Source: Sorangium cellulosum
GTDB taxonomy: Bacteria; Myxococcota_A; Polyangia; Polyangiales; Polyangiaceae
Direction: 5' to 3'
DNA length: 64,000 nucleotides
Assembly (NCBI RefSeq): GCF_004135735.1
Contig: NZ_CP012670.1
Coordinates: 5,224,501-5,288,500, forward strand
Shown here: positions 8,227 through 16,105 of the stretch, in pieces
How the letters are laid out: every line of letters begins with the position of its first letter
How positions within the stretch are numbered: the first letter of the stretch is position 1
Translations under genes and position numbers: made by a program
The notes under the pieces: model-generated
The model's input: the letters and a program-made list of their open reading frames with translations, nothing else
Told to the model about the DNA's origin: nothing
Database searches by the model: none

Positions 8227-8245
8227 TGCCAACAGGTTTGAGACA
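8227..8245. repeat. IS left terminal inverted repeat
   Basis: TGCCAACAGGTTTGAGACA; matches the complement of 9899-9918 at TGCCAAC and TGAGACA with a few mismatches and a one-base length difference. The outer TG corresponds to the usual TG/CA ends of IS3-family elements. Confidence 0.7.
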
Positions 8246-8260
8246 GGCCGGACGAGAATC

Positions 8261-9394
8261 CTATGAGTGGATCGCGCAGAGGGGCGCGTTCCGGCTCTGG
8301 GACGTGAGCGGCAGAGGTCGCGCCGCGGCGGCGGGCGTGGCGCCAGGCTCGGGCGCGTCGCTGGTCGTGCCCGTGTGCGGCGGCGCAGCGGCCTCGCCGG
8401 CAGCGTCGTCTACGGACAGCGGGTTGATGGCGACCGAGGCAGGCGGCCTGCGTACGACGGGCGGACCGTTCGGGAAGCGTTCAGGATGCGCAGCGTAGGC
8501 CGCATCGAGGGCGACCTGTCGACGGGCCGCGATGTCTTCAACGCGGCCGTAGAATACATCAGCAGGTGTGAAGAGCGCAAGGCCAGAATGCTGATGAAGG
8601 TCGTTATACCAGCCGAAGAACTCCTGGCACCACGCTTGTGCATGAGTCAGCGATGCAAAGCGATCCGGATAGTCGGGCTGGTACTTGAGCGTCTTGAACT
8701 GCGCCTCGGAGAACGCGTTGTCATCGCTGACGTGAGGCCGGCTGAAGCTACGACCGACGCCGAGGGAGCCGAAGAGCTGGGCGAGCCCCTCCGACCTCAT
8801 CGCGGAGCCGCGGTCGGCGTGCACCGTGAGCGAGCCGGGCTCGACGCCGTGGCGGGCGACGGTCTCCGCGAAGAGCTGCTCGGCAAGCTCCGCGCTCTCG
8901 CGCTCGGCGAGCAGCCAGCCAACGGTCATGCGGCTGAACAGGTCGAGGACGACGTACAGGCAGTAGAAGACCCCGGGCAGCGGCCCGCGCAGCTTGGTGA
9001 TGTCCCACGTCCAGATCTGGTTGGGGGCCGTGGCGGTGAGCGTCGGTTTGGCATGCTTCATCGGCCCACGCTGCGCGCGCCGCTCGCCGCTCTCGCCGGA
9101 GGCGGCGAGCAGCCGGTACATCGTGCGGATGGAGGCGAGATAGACGCCGCGCGACAGCAGCGTCGCGTAGACCTCCGGCGGGGGCTGGTCGACGAACTCG
9201 TCGCTGTGCAGCACGTCGAGCACGGCCTTCCGCTCGGGGTCGCTGAGCCGGCGTGGACTCGGAGCGGGCCGGGGCGGCGCGGGAGGCGGCGCGGGCCGGG
9301 TCTGCCGGTAGAGCGTAGCGCGGCTGACGCCGAGCGCCTCACACGCCTGCGCGATGGGGACGTGCGGGTCATCGAGCTGCTCGATGACGTCCAT
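8261..9394 (-). CDS. IS3-family transposase OrfB (DDE integrase domain)
   Basis: A 377-residue catalytic subunit. A short helix-turn-helix (QACEALGVSRATLYRQ) is followed by the rve-type core with D131 (WTWDITK), D194 (VHADRGS) and E230 (DDNAFSEAQFK), exactly the D-D-35-E spacing. The C-terminus has the IS3-type HPERF..GPP tail, then a longer Pro/Ala extension. The ATG overlaps the orfA stop as TGATG. The orfB frame is also open upstream past the A8 tract in orfA, so a frameshifted OrfAB fusion is possible. All catalytic residues are intact, so the element may be active. Confidence 0.92.
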   Translation of the reverse strand: MDVIEQLDDPHVPIAQACEALGVSRATLYRQTRPAPPPAPPRPAPSPRRLSDPERKAVLDVLHSDEFVDQPPPEVYATLLSRGVYLASIRTMYRLLAASGESGERRAQRGPMKHAKPTLTATAPNQIWTWDITKLRGPLPGVFYCLYVVLDLFSRMTVGWLLAERESAELAEQLFAETVARHGVEPGSLTVHADRGSAMRSEGLAQLFGSLGVGRSFSRPHVSDDNAFSEAQFKTLKYQPDYPDRFASLTHAQAWCQEFFGWYNDLHQHSGLALFTPADVFYGRVEDIAARRQVALDAAYAAHPERFPNGPPVVRRPPASVAINPLSVDDAAGEAAAPPHTGTTSDAPEPGATPAAAARPLPLTSQSRNAPLCAIHS

Positions 9395-9849
9395 CAGCGC
9401 TCTCCGTCGGTCGTGAGATTGACGCCCAGAATGGCAGAGACTTTTTTTTGGAGGTCGATGAGCTTCTCAGCGAGCGCGAGCTTCTCCTCGAGCCGCGCCG
9501 AGCGCTTCTCGAGCTCGGCGATGCGCCGGTCCTTGGCGTCCTGCTTCGGCTTGCGGCCGGGCTTGCGCTCCGCGAGAGCCTCGCTGCCGTGGAGGGCGAG
9601 CTGCTTGCGCCACGCCGCCAGGAGGGAGCTGTAGATGCCCTCGCGGCGCAGCAGCGCCTCGATGTCCCCGCGCTGGGTGCACGCGGCCGCCTCGCGAACG
9701 ATGCGCAGCTTCTCCGCCGCCGAGAACTTCCGCCTCTTGCCCGGCTTCGGCACGCTCTCGACGGCGGCGCCACTCGGGCGGGGAGCAGCGCCCTGCGCCG
9801 CTGGGGCGGGGGTAGGATCGACGGATCGGAGATGGGAAGGCTTCGGCAC
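9394..9849 (-). CDS. IS3-family OrfA (DNA-binding protein)
   Basis: A 151-residue basic protein with an HTH (FSAAEKLRIVREAAACTQ..IEALLRREGIYSSLLAAWRKQ) and a C-terminal Leu/Glu heptad coiled coil (IAELEKRSARLEEKLALAEKL) for dimerisation, as in OrfA/InsE-type proteins. It is longer than most (~100 aa) because of a Pro/Ala-rich N-terminus. Near its 3' end the plus-strand T8 at 9442-9449 reads as A8 in the mRNA, a slippery site typical of IS3 -1 frameshifting. OrfA binds the IS ends and is expected to regulate transposition. Confidence 0.88.
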   Translation of the reverse strand: MPKPSHLRSVDPTPAPAAQGAAPRPSGAAVESVPKPGKRRKFSAAEKLRIVREAAACTQRGDIEALLRREGIYSSLLAAWRKQLALHGSEALAERKPGRKPKQDAKDRRIAELEKRSARLEEKLALAEKLIDLQKKVSAILGVNLTTDGER

Positions 9850-9898
9850 GGGTCAGGTCCATTCTCCGCCCTCTCATCACAGATTTCCAGGGGCAGCT

Positions 9899-9918
9899 TG
9901 TCTCACCCGACGTTGGCA
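9899..9918. repeat. IS right terminal inverted repeat
   Basis: TGTCTCACCCGACGTTGGCA, the partner of 8227-8245; the outer end is CA. About 50 bases inside it lies the start of orfA, so the IS promoter should lie in this end. Confidence 0.7.
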
Positions 9919-9922
9919 CAGA

Positions 9923-10616
9923 GGGCAGGGGCCCGCGCTCGATCGAGGCCGAGGCCGCGGTCGCGTGGCACCTGCTCCGGGACGACCTCGAGGATCTGCT
10001 GCTCCGCCTCTGCGCGCCGGACGCGAGCGGCCGCGTCCGCACCGGCGCATGCGCGAACGCAGGGGACTGGATCGCACCCGTCCGCATGTGCGCGACATAC
10101 AACGCGGACGCGCGGGACATCGCGCGCGACCTCGCCCTCTCATGGCTACAGCGCCACGACAAGGAGATGGTGTCGCGCAACGCGGGCCTGTCGCTGGAAG
10201 CGCTCCGCGCGCGGGTGGAAGTTGCGCCGGCGGGGGCGCGCGTCCCGCTCAAGGGGGGCAGCGACCGCGCGCACGCGCTCTCCCGCGAGACCGTCCTCAA
10301 GGCGCTGGCGACGCCGCCCTCCGCGTTGCTGGAAGCGCTCGAGGTCGCGGCGGCGCCCGACGACGCGTGGCGCGCCGCCGAGCCGCGCGCGAGAGAGATC
10401 CTGGCGCTGACGAGCCAGATCGCGGAGACCGGGGAAGGCCCGCCCACGTGGCAGGTGCACACGGACACGCGCGCGCACGTCCGCTTCCTCCGAAAGCACG
10501 CGCCTTTTCACGTGCGCCGCCTCGCGGGCGGCGGCGTGATCCTGGCGACCCACCCGTACCGCTCGCTCTGGCCGCTCTGGGTCGACGCGCTCTTCTCGCT
10601 CGGCCTGATGCCCTGA
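9923..10616 (+). pseudogene. Immunity-like gene, 3' part after the IS
   Basis: Continues the gene begun at 7855: from GPRSIEAEA through DDLEDLLLRLCAPDASG, MCATYNADARDIARDLALSW and the ending LWPLWVDALFSLGLMP. It parallels the intact paralogue almost residue for residue. An internal GTG or ATG (for instance ATG 10086) could allow a truncated product, but no obvious ribosome site was seen. High G/C at third positions shows it diverged as a functional gene and that the insertion is recent. Confidence 0.8.
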
Positions 10617-10645
10617 CCCAGAAACCTCATGAGGGTGAACCAAGG

Positions 10646-11707
10646 ATGAAACCAGGGCCGTACTTCTTCGCCTGGTGTGACGAGGCAGAGCGGATCGACG
10701 CGTTCGCCGCGGCGTTGCCGGCGCTCGTCGCGCGCGGGAGTTCCATCAGCGTGAGGATGGGCTCCGACGTGGATCGCACGGTGAATTTCGTGGACGAGGC
10801 GGTCGCGATGATGCGCGCCCACTTCGGACACACCGACACCGAGACCTGCTTCGACATGGAGCTCGACGATCGACGCATACTCTGTGGCCACTATCGCTGC
10901 TTCACGGACAAGAGCGAACGTCTCAAGCCACGGGGCCCCATCCACCTGGTCTCTGCCGACGTGGCGGACATTCTCCCGCTGGAAATGTACCTCGCCCTGG
11001 GCAGCGGCCCGCGCTCCGTGGAGGCGGAAGCCGAGCTCACGTGGCACATCGTTCTGGACGACCTCGAGGACCTGCTGCTCCGCCTCTGCGCGCCGGACGC
11101 GACCGGGCGCGTCTCGACCGGCGGCTGCACGAGCGCGTGGACCTGGCTCGCGCCGGTCTCGATGTGCGCGACGTACCACGCGGACGCCCGCGACATCGCG
11201 CGCGATCTCGCCCTGTCGTGGGTCAGCCTCCACGACGGCGAAAGCGTCTCGCGGATCGCGGGCCTGTCGACGGAGGCGCTCCGCGCGCGGGTGGACGCCG
11301 CGCCGGCCGGGGCGCGCGTGGTTCCGACGGACAAGAGCGGGCGCTCGATCCCGCTCTCGCGCGAGACCGTCCTCAAGGCGCTGGGCCTGCCGGGTTCCGC
11401 CCTGATCGAGGCGCTCATCGCCGCGGCGGACGTGCCCGACGAGGCGTGGCGCGCCGCGGAGCCGCGCGCCGAGGAGATCCACAACCTGACGGTGCAGGCC
11501 CGGGCGCGCGGTGAGTCGTTCACCCGCGGCGGCGGGTCCCTCGCCTGGGTGGAAATGACGGGCGAACACGTCTACTTCCTGGTCGATCACGCCCCGTTCC
11601 ACGTCCGGCGCCTCCCGAACGGTGGCATCGTGCTGGCCACGCACCCGTACCGCACGCTCTGGCCGCTCTGGGCCGATGCGCTCTTCGCGCTCGGCCTGAT
11701 GCCCTGA
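10646..11707 (+). CDS. Intact immunity-like protein, paralogue of the IS-split gene
   Basis: A 353-residue soluble protein with no signal peptide or TM, starting at ATG 10646 (weak AAGG upstream), 29 bases after its broken paralogue. Shared blocks include FFAWCDEAE, FVDEAVAMMRAHF, the middle LEDLLLRLCAPD, MCATYHADARDIARDLALSW, LSRETVLKAL and the end LWPLWADALFALGLMP. The N-terminal ~120 residues are much more diverged from the paralogue than the C-terminal ~230, suggesting a variable recognition part and a conserved body. No named family was recognised. Tandem duplication next to a toxin-like tip suggests immunity, but catalytic or regulatory roles are not excluded. Confidence 0.7.
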   Translation: MKPGPYFFAWCDEAERIDAFAAALPALVARGSSISVRMGSDVDRTVNFVDEAVAMMRAHFGHTDTETCFDMELDDRRILCGHYRCFTDKSERLKPRGPIHLVSADVADILPLEMYLALGSGPRSVEAEAELTWHIVLDDLEDLLLRLCAPDATGRVSTGGCTSAWTWLAPVSMCATYHADARDIARDLALSWVSLHDGESVSRIAGLSTEALRARVDAAPAGARVVPTDKSGRSIPLSRETVLKALGLPGSALIEALIAAADVPDEAWRAAEPRAEEIHNLTVQARARGESFTRGGGSLAWVEMTGEHVYFLVDHAPFHVRRLPNGGIVLATHPYRTLWPLWADALFALGLMP

Positions 11708-11755
11708 CCCCGGCCGCATCCCCTCCCCGTCCGCGGGCCTCGCGCCCGGCCGCGC

Positions 11756-11784
11756 GGGGCGCGCCGGCCCACCGGCGCGGCCCC
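11756..11784. terminator. Hairpin between convergent immunity-like and PilT-like genes
   Basis: GGGGCGCGCCGG, a CCCA loop, then CCGGCGCGGCCCC (one bulge) ends at the base before the PilT-like stop codon. The convergent arrangement suggests a bidirectional terminator. Confidence 0.5.
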
Positions 11785-12837
11785 CTACAGCGACGTCACC
11801 GCCTTGGCCGTCTCCTTGGTGATGATCCCCTGGCCGACGAGCTGCCGCACGTGCGCCTCGAACGTCTGCATGCCGTACGGCGTGACCCCCTTCTCCATCA
11901 GCTCGCGCAGCGACGGGCTCCCCTCCGGGCGGCGGATCGCCTCGCGCACCGCGGCCGTCGCGATGAGCACCTCGGCGGCGAGCACCTCCCCCGTGCCGTC
12001 GCGCCGCGGGAGCAGGCGCTGCGCGACCACGCCCAGCAAGCAGTCCGCGAGCCGGTCGCGCGCCTCGCCCGGGCTCTTGCCCAGCGCGAGCAGCCGCCCG
12101 AGGGTGCGCGCGACGTCCGGCGTGTGCACGGCCGCGAGCACGAGGTGGCCGGTCTCGGCCGCGTGCAGCGCGAGCTCGAACGACGCGCCGTCGTGGAGCG
12201 AGCTCACCATCACGACGTCCGGGTCCTGCCGCAGCGCCGCGCGCAGGGCCGTCGGGAAATCCGCGGTGTCGACGCCGATCTCGCGCTGGCTCACGCTCGA
12301 GCGGTTGTCCTCGTGCACGTGCTCGATCGGATCCTCCAGCGTGATGATGTGGCGCGGCAGCGTCGCGTTGATGTGCCCGACGAACGCGGCGAGCGTCGTG
12401 CTCTTGCCGCTGCCCGCGGTGCCCGCGACCAGGACGAGGCCGTGGTCCTGCTCCGCGAGCGCCCGCACGGCCGAGGGCACGCCGAGCTCGTCGAACGAGG
12501 GGACCTGGAGCGGGATGCTGCGCAGCACGATCGCGAGCGAGCCGCGCTGGCGGTAGAGGCTCACCCGGAACCGGCCGAGGCCCGGGACGACAACCGAGGT
12601 GTCGTGCTCCTGGAGCGCGGCGAGCTCGTCGCGCGCAGGCTGCCCGGCGAGCAGCACGCGCGCCGCGGCCTCGCTGTCCTCGGGCCGGATCTTGTCGACC
12701 CGGAAGTAGACCATGTCGCCGCGCACGCGCGCGCCCGGCGGCTGACCGACCTTGAGGTGGATGTCGCTGGCGTGGGCGGCCAGCGCCTTGCCGAGGAGCT
12801 GGTGAAGGAAAGCCTCGGAGCTGTACGGCGTCGTCAC
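11785..12837 (-). CDS. PilT-like ATPase with altered Walker B
   Basis: A 350-residue member of the PilT/PilU retraction ATPase family, cytoplasmic at the base of type IV pili. The N-terminal PAS-like part has the family ASDIHLKVGQPP opening. Walker A is GTAGSGKSTT, the Asp box is ITLEDPIEH, and the His box is GHLVLAAVHT. The Walker B region reads DVVMVSSLHDGAS where PilT proteins have D-V-I-L-V-G-E-M-R-D, so the Gly-Glu pair including the catalytic Glu is replaced by Ser-Ser. No pilus gene is adjacent; the prepilin cluster is about 33 kb away. It may be a regulatory, non-hydrolysing paralogue. It lies downstream of thiC and the lipoprotein gene on the same strand. Confidence 0.88.
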   Translation of the reverse strand: MTTPYSSEAFLHQLLGKALAAHASDIHLKVGQPPGARVRGDMVYFRVDKIRPEDSEAAARVLLAGQPARDELAALQEHDTSVVVPGLGRFRVSLYRQRGSLAIVLRSIPLQVPSFDELGVPSAVRALAEQDHGLVLVAGTAGSGKSTTLAAFVGHINATLPRHIITLEDPIEHVHEDNRSSVSQREIGVDTADFPTALRAALRQDPDVVMVSSLHDGASFELALHAAETGHLVLAAVHTPDVARTLGRLLALGKSPGEARDRLADCLLGVVAQRLLPRRDGTGEVLAAEVLIATAAVREAIRRPEGSPSLRELMEKGVTPYGMQTFEAHVRQLVGQGIITKETAKAVTSL

Positions 12838-12937
12838 GGGGGCAACGTACCAAAATGGCCCCCCGCGGGCCCAAAGCGCGGCGCGCGCGACCCGATCCCC
12901 GGGGCGGCACCACCGCGCGGCGCGCGCGACGCGACGG

Positions 12938-13016
12938 CGGCGGCGCCTGGCCGGCGGCGGAGCCCGCGGGGGCGGCGGCGGACGCTACGGCGGCGCCTGG
13001 CCGGCGGCGGAGCCCT
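12938..13016. repeat. 27-bp direct repeat at the 3' end of the lipoprotein gene
   Basis: The string GGCGCCTGGCCGGCGGCGGA occurs in two longer matching copies about 50 bases apart. The second codes the lipoprotein's last residues (GSAAGQAPP) and the first lies just beyond its stop codon, so a partial 3' duplication seems likely. Confidence 0.6.
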
Positions 13017-13722
13017 GGGGCGAGACGTCGGGATCCAGGTCCGCGGGGATCCGGCCCGGATCGAGGAGCCCCTTGTCGGCCAGGGCGCGGGCCGCCGAGA
13101 TCGCCAGCGCGCGCTGCGCCGCGGGGAGGTCCTGCCGGCCCGAGAGCTCGAGCAGGACCGCGGCCGCGACGCGGAGCCCGTCCGGGTCGAGCGGCTCGCG
13201 CGGGCGCGGCGGGCGCCCGGCGATCCCGAGGAGCGCCTCGAGCAGCGGCCCGAGCGACGCGACGGGCGCGGCGCGGGCCCGCTCGGCCAGCGGCGCGAGA
13301 CCGAGGTCGGCGTCGTCGGCGTACGGCAGGGCGCGCAGGGCGGTGCGCTCGATCTCGCCGCCGTCGTCGAGGGCGGCGAGGAGCTCGGTGGCGCCCTCGG
13401 CCTCGGCGAGGCGGGCGAGCTCCAGCGGGTCGTCCCCGGCGGCGCGGCGCCAGCGGGGGTCCGTGAGGCGCGGGCTCGGCGGGCGCGGCGCCGCGGTGGG
13501 CGGGGGCCCCGAGGGCGGGGGGGCCACGGTGGCGCCGGTCGAGCTCTCCCGGCGGCACGCGAGGGGCGCGCACAGCGAGAGCGCGAGGAGGGCGACGGAC
13601 GCGAGGCGCGCCGCGGCAGGCGCCGCCCCCCGCGCGCGGCCCACGGCCCCGCGGCCCACGGCCCCGCGGCCCACGCCCCCGTGGCGCACGCCCCCGCGGC
13701 CGCTGCCGGGCGCCCGCCTCAC
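12985..13722 (-). CDS. Putative lipoprotein, coupled to thiC
   Basis: A 245-residue protein starting at GTG 13722, which overlaps the thiC stop as GTGA. An Arg/Gly-rich N-terminus built from short repeats precedes a hydrophobic segment and lipobox (LALSLCAPLAC, Cys then Arg), so lipidation and envelope location are likely. A later GTG within the repeat (VGRARGAAP) would give a more normal signal sequence. The mature part is Pro-rich, then Ala/Leu-rich and helical. No family was recognised, and the link to thiamine synthesis is positional only. Confidence 0.6.
   Translation of the reverse strand: MRRAPGSGRGGVRHGGVGRGAVGRGAVGRARGAAPAAARLASVALLALSLCAPLACRRESSTGATVAPPPSGPPPTAAPRPPSPRLTDPRWRRAAGDDPLELARLAEAEGATELLAALDDGGEIERTALRALPYADDADLGLAPLAERARAAPVASLGPLLEALLGIAGRPPRPREPLDPDGLRVAAAVLLELSGRQDLPAAQRALAISAARALADKGLLDPGRIPADLDPDVSPQGSAAGQAPP
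13634..13704. repeat. 15-bp tandem repeats in the lipoprotein N-terminus
   Basis: About four units of GGCCCACGGCCCCGC, degenerating to the right, code the repeated VGRGA residues before the signal hydrophobic core. The unit length is a multiple of three, so copy-number change would keep the frame. Confidence 0.7.
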
Positions 13723-15113
13723 GCCGGATCGATCAGCGAGAGCGAGCGCTTCGTGGGCGCGTTCTCGGCGGCGGCGTCGAGCTTCGCGTTGTACTCGTCG
13801 ACCACGCGGTTGATGTGCATCGAGCAGTACTTCGGCCCGCACATCGAGCAGAACTCCGACGTCTTGAAGTACTCCTGGGGGAGCGTCTCGTCGTGCATCG
13901 CCCGGGCCGTCTCCGGATCGAGCGCGAGCGCGAACTGCTTGTTCCAGTCGAAGGCGTAGCGGGCCCGGCTCAGGGCGTCGTCGCGATCGCGCGCGCCCGG
14001 CCGCTTGCGCGCCACGTCCGCGGCGTGGGCGGCGATCTTGTACGCGATGAGGCCCTGCTTGACGTCCTCGGCGTTCGGCAGGCCGAGGTGCTCCTTCGGC
14101 GTCACGTAACAGAGCATCGCCGCGCCGGCGAAGCCGGCCATGGTGGCGCCGATGCAGCTCGTGATGTGGTCGTAGCCAGGGGCGAAGTCGGTGACGAGCG
14201 GGCCGAGCACGTAGAACGGCGCCTCGTGGCAGAGCTCCATCTCCTTCTGCACGTTCATCGCGATCTGATCGAACGGCACGTGCCCCGGGCCCTCGATCAT
14301 GACCTGCACGTCCTTCTCCCACGCGCGCTTCGTGAGCTCGCCCAGCGTCTTCAGCTCGGCGAACTGGGCCGCGTCGCTGGCGTCGTGGAGGCAGCCCGGC
14401 CGGAGGCCGTCGCCCGCCGAGATCGTGACGTCGTATTTCGCGCAGACCTCGAGCACCTTGTCCCAGTGCGCATAGAACGGGTTCTGCTTGCCGTGCTCGA
14501 TCATCCACTGCGCCATGATCGAGCCGCCGCGCGAGACGATGCCCGTGATCCGGCCCTTCACGAGCGGCAGGTGCTCGAGCAGCACGCCCGCGTGGATGGT
14601 GAAGTAGTCCACGCCCTGCTTCGCCTGGTGCTCGAGCATGTCGATGAGGTCCGAGGCCGTCATCTTCGCCGTGCCCTTGCAGGCCTCGAGCGCCTGGTAG
14701 ATCGGCACCGTGCCGATGGGCACCGGGGAGTCGGCGATGATCGCGCGGCGGATGCCGTCGATGTCGCCGCCGGTCGACAGATCCATCACCGTGTCGGCGC
14801 CGTACTTGATGGCGTAGCGCAGCTTCTCGAGCTCGCCGTCCACGTCGCTCGTGGTCTGGCTGCTGCCGATGTTGGCGTTCACCTTGCAGAGCGACGCGAT
14901 GCCGATGCACATCGGCTCGAGGTTCACGTGGTTCTTGTTCGCGGGGATGACCATGCGGCCGCGCGCAACCTCGCTGCGGATGAGCTCGGGCGCGAGGTTC
15001 TCACGGCGGGCGACGTACTCCATCTCCTCCGTGATGACGCCCTTCCTCGCGAAGTGCATCTGGCTCTGGTTCGGGCTCCCGGCGCGCTTGCTCACCCATT
15101 CGGTCCGCAACAT
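13719..15113 (-). CDS. thiC: Phosphomethylpyrimidine synthase
   Basis: Radical-SAM enzyme that converts aminoimidazole ribotide to HMP phosphate, the pyrimidine of thiamine. The C-terminal CxxCxxxxC cluster motif is CSMCGPKYC, and the N-terminal SQMHFARKGVITEEMEYVA block is characteristic. At 464 residues it is the shorter ThiC form, against ~630 in E. coli, lacking the extra N-terminal domain. ATG 15113 (MLRTEWVSKR) is chosen because homologues begin there; the frame is open to 15167. No TPP-riboswitch core was recognised in the 117 bases upstream, which lie between thiC and the exbD end. Its stop overlaps the lipoprotein start. Confidence 0.95.
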   Translation of the reverse strand: MLRTEWVSKRAGSPNQSQMHFARKGVITEEMEYVARRENLAPELIRSEVARGRMVIPANKNHVNLEPMCIGIASLCKVNANIGSSQTTSDVDGELEKLRYAIKYGADTVMDLSTGGDIDGIRRAIIADSPVPIGTVPIYQALEACKGTAKMTASDLIDMLEHQAKQGVDYFTIHAGVLLEHLPLVKGRITGIVSRGGSIMAQWMIEHGKQNPFYAHWDKVLEVCAKYDVTISAGDGLRPGCLHDASDAAQFAELKTLGELTKRAWEKDVQVMIEGPGHVPFDQIAMNVQKEMELCHEAPFYVLGPLVTDFAPGYDHITSCIGATMAGFAGAAMLCYVTPKEHLGLPNAEDVKQGLIAYKIAAHAADVARKRPGARDRDDALSRARYAFDWNKQFALALDPETARAMHDETLPQEYFKTSEFCSMCGPKYCSMHINRVVDEYNAKLDAAAENAPTKRSLSLIDPA

Positions 15114-15230
15114 CGACAACCTCGCTTTCGAGGTCGGCGATGTAGGTCGCGACCGCGCGCGACGCAAGCCTGGCGTCGAGCCCGGCCGCCCCTCACGCCC
15201 GGCCCGCGGCGCGCGGCGGACGCGCCGCGC

Positions 15231-15683
15231 TCACGGCGGCGTCGCCTCGGGGAGCTCGGTCATCATGCCGAGCGTCTGCGCGCCGGCCGCCTTCGCGCTG
15301 TCCAGCACCTCCACGACGGTGCCGTAGACGGCGCCGTCGTCGGCGACGATGAACACGATCCTGTCCTCCGGCCTGCGCTGGCGCTCGAGGATCGGCCTGA
15401 GCTTCGCCGCGAGCTCGGCGCGCTCGACCCGCTCGTCGTTGAGCTGCACCTCGCCCTGCGCGCTCACCCGGACGACGAGCTGATCGGGGGGCGGGGGCGT
15501 GTCCTCCCTGACCTGCTCGGTGTCGGGGACGCGCACGCCGATGTCCTTCTCGAGCAGCGGCGTGACGACCATGAAGATGATGAGCAGCACCAGCACGACG
15601 TCGACGAGCGGCGTCACGTTGATGTCGGAGTTCAGCGGCACCGCCGGCTTGACCACGAATCTCTTCTTCGCGCGCGCGCTCAT
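15231..15683 (-). CDS. exbD: ExbD/TolR-family protein, second copy
   Basis: A 150-residue inner-membrane protein: short basic cytoplasmic N-terminus, one TM helix with the conserved Asp (INVTPLVDVVLVLLIIFMVV, TM ~25-45) that conducts protons, then a periplasmic domain. ATG 15683 overlaps the stop of the preceding exbD (ATGA), showing coupled synthesis. ExbB-ExbD motors energise TonB or related outer-membrane systems. A pair of non-identical ExbD proteins in one operon is common in myxobacteria and other delta-proteobacteria-like groups. Confidence 0.93.
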   Translation of the reverse strand: MSARAKKRFVVKPAVPLNSDINVTPLVDVVLVLLIIFMVVTPLLEKDIGVRVPDTEQVREDTPPPPDQLVVRVSAQGEVQLNDERVERAELAAKLRPILERQRRPEDRIVFIVADDGAVYGTVVEVLDSAKAAGAQTLGMMTELPEATPP

Positions 15684-16105
15684 CGCCGCGACCTCTCCTT
15701 CAGCTCCTCGACCGCCAGGGACACGCTCTTCGCGCCCGACCTGCGCGCCGTCTCCATCACCTTGCGGACGTCGCCGAACGTGAGCCGCTGGTCCCCCTTG
15801 ACCAGCACCTTGCGCCCCGGCTGCGCGGCGAGCTCGCGCGAGAGGCGCTCGGCGAGCCCGGCGTCGTCGTACGGGTCGTTCTCGACCCACACGGTCTTCT
15901 CCAGCGTCACGGAGAGGATCAACGGATCCGCCCCCTTGCTCTCCTCGTCCACGCGCTCGGCCTGCGGCAGCTTCACGTCCTTGCCGCGCTGGAGCATCGG
16001 CGTGACGACCATGAAGATGATGAGCAGGACGAGGACGACGTCCACGAGCGGCGTGACGTTGATCTCACTCTTGGGGCCCTTCTGCGGGCCGACGGCCATT
16101 CCCAT
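15680..16105 (-). CDS. exbD: ExbD/TolR-family protein, first copy
   Basis: A 141-residue partner of the next gene with the same INVTPLVDVVLVLLIIFMVV helix and essential Asp, here at residues ~15-35, and a distinct periplasmic domain. ATG 16105 is used; ATG 16099 is an alternative. It sits about 100 bases after exbB and overlaps the next exbD. The two copies differ mainly in the periplasmic part, so they may form heterodimers. Confidence 0.93.
   Translation of the reverse strand: MGMAVGPQKGPKSEINVTPLVDVVLVLLIIFMVVTPMLQRGKDVKLPQAERVDEESKGADPLILSVTLEKTVWVENDPYDDAGLAERLSRELAAQPGRKVLVKGDQRLTFGDVRKVMETARRSGAKSVSLAVEELKERSRR

Larger units (their letters stand above)
8223..9922 (-). mobile_element. 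IS3-family insertion sequence, ~1.7 kb
   Basis: Two-gene element (orfA, orfB) read on the minus strand with a DD(35)E transposase. Imperfect terminal inverted repeats lie at 8227-8245 and 9899-9918 (both TGCCAAC, 3-5 bases, then TGAGACA after one variable base). The flanks carry near-identical 9-bp direct repeats, GGGCAGCGG at 8214-8222 and GGGCAGGGG at 9923-9931, so exact ends are uncertain by a few bases. It splits an immunity-like gene. Removing it with one repeat copy restores that gene's frame, which supports these boundaries. Confidence 0.88.

Noticed and set aside
10508..13573. A minus-strand frame over the immunity-like and PilT-like genes
   Set aside because: It conflicts with the PilT-like frame, which has all family motifs, and with the plus-strand immunity-like genes.
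15114..15230. A TPP riboswitch for thiC
   Set aside because: No conserved CTGAGA or ACCTGA-type segments could be seen on the minus strand.
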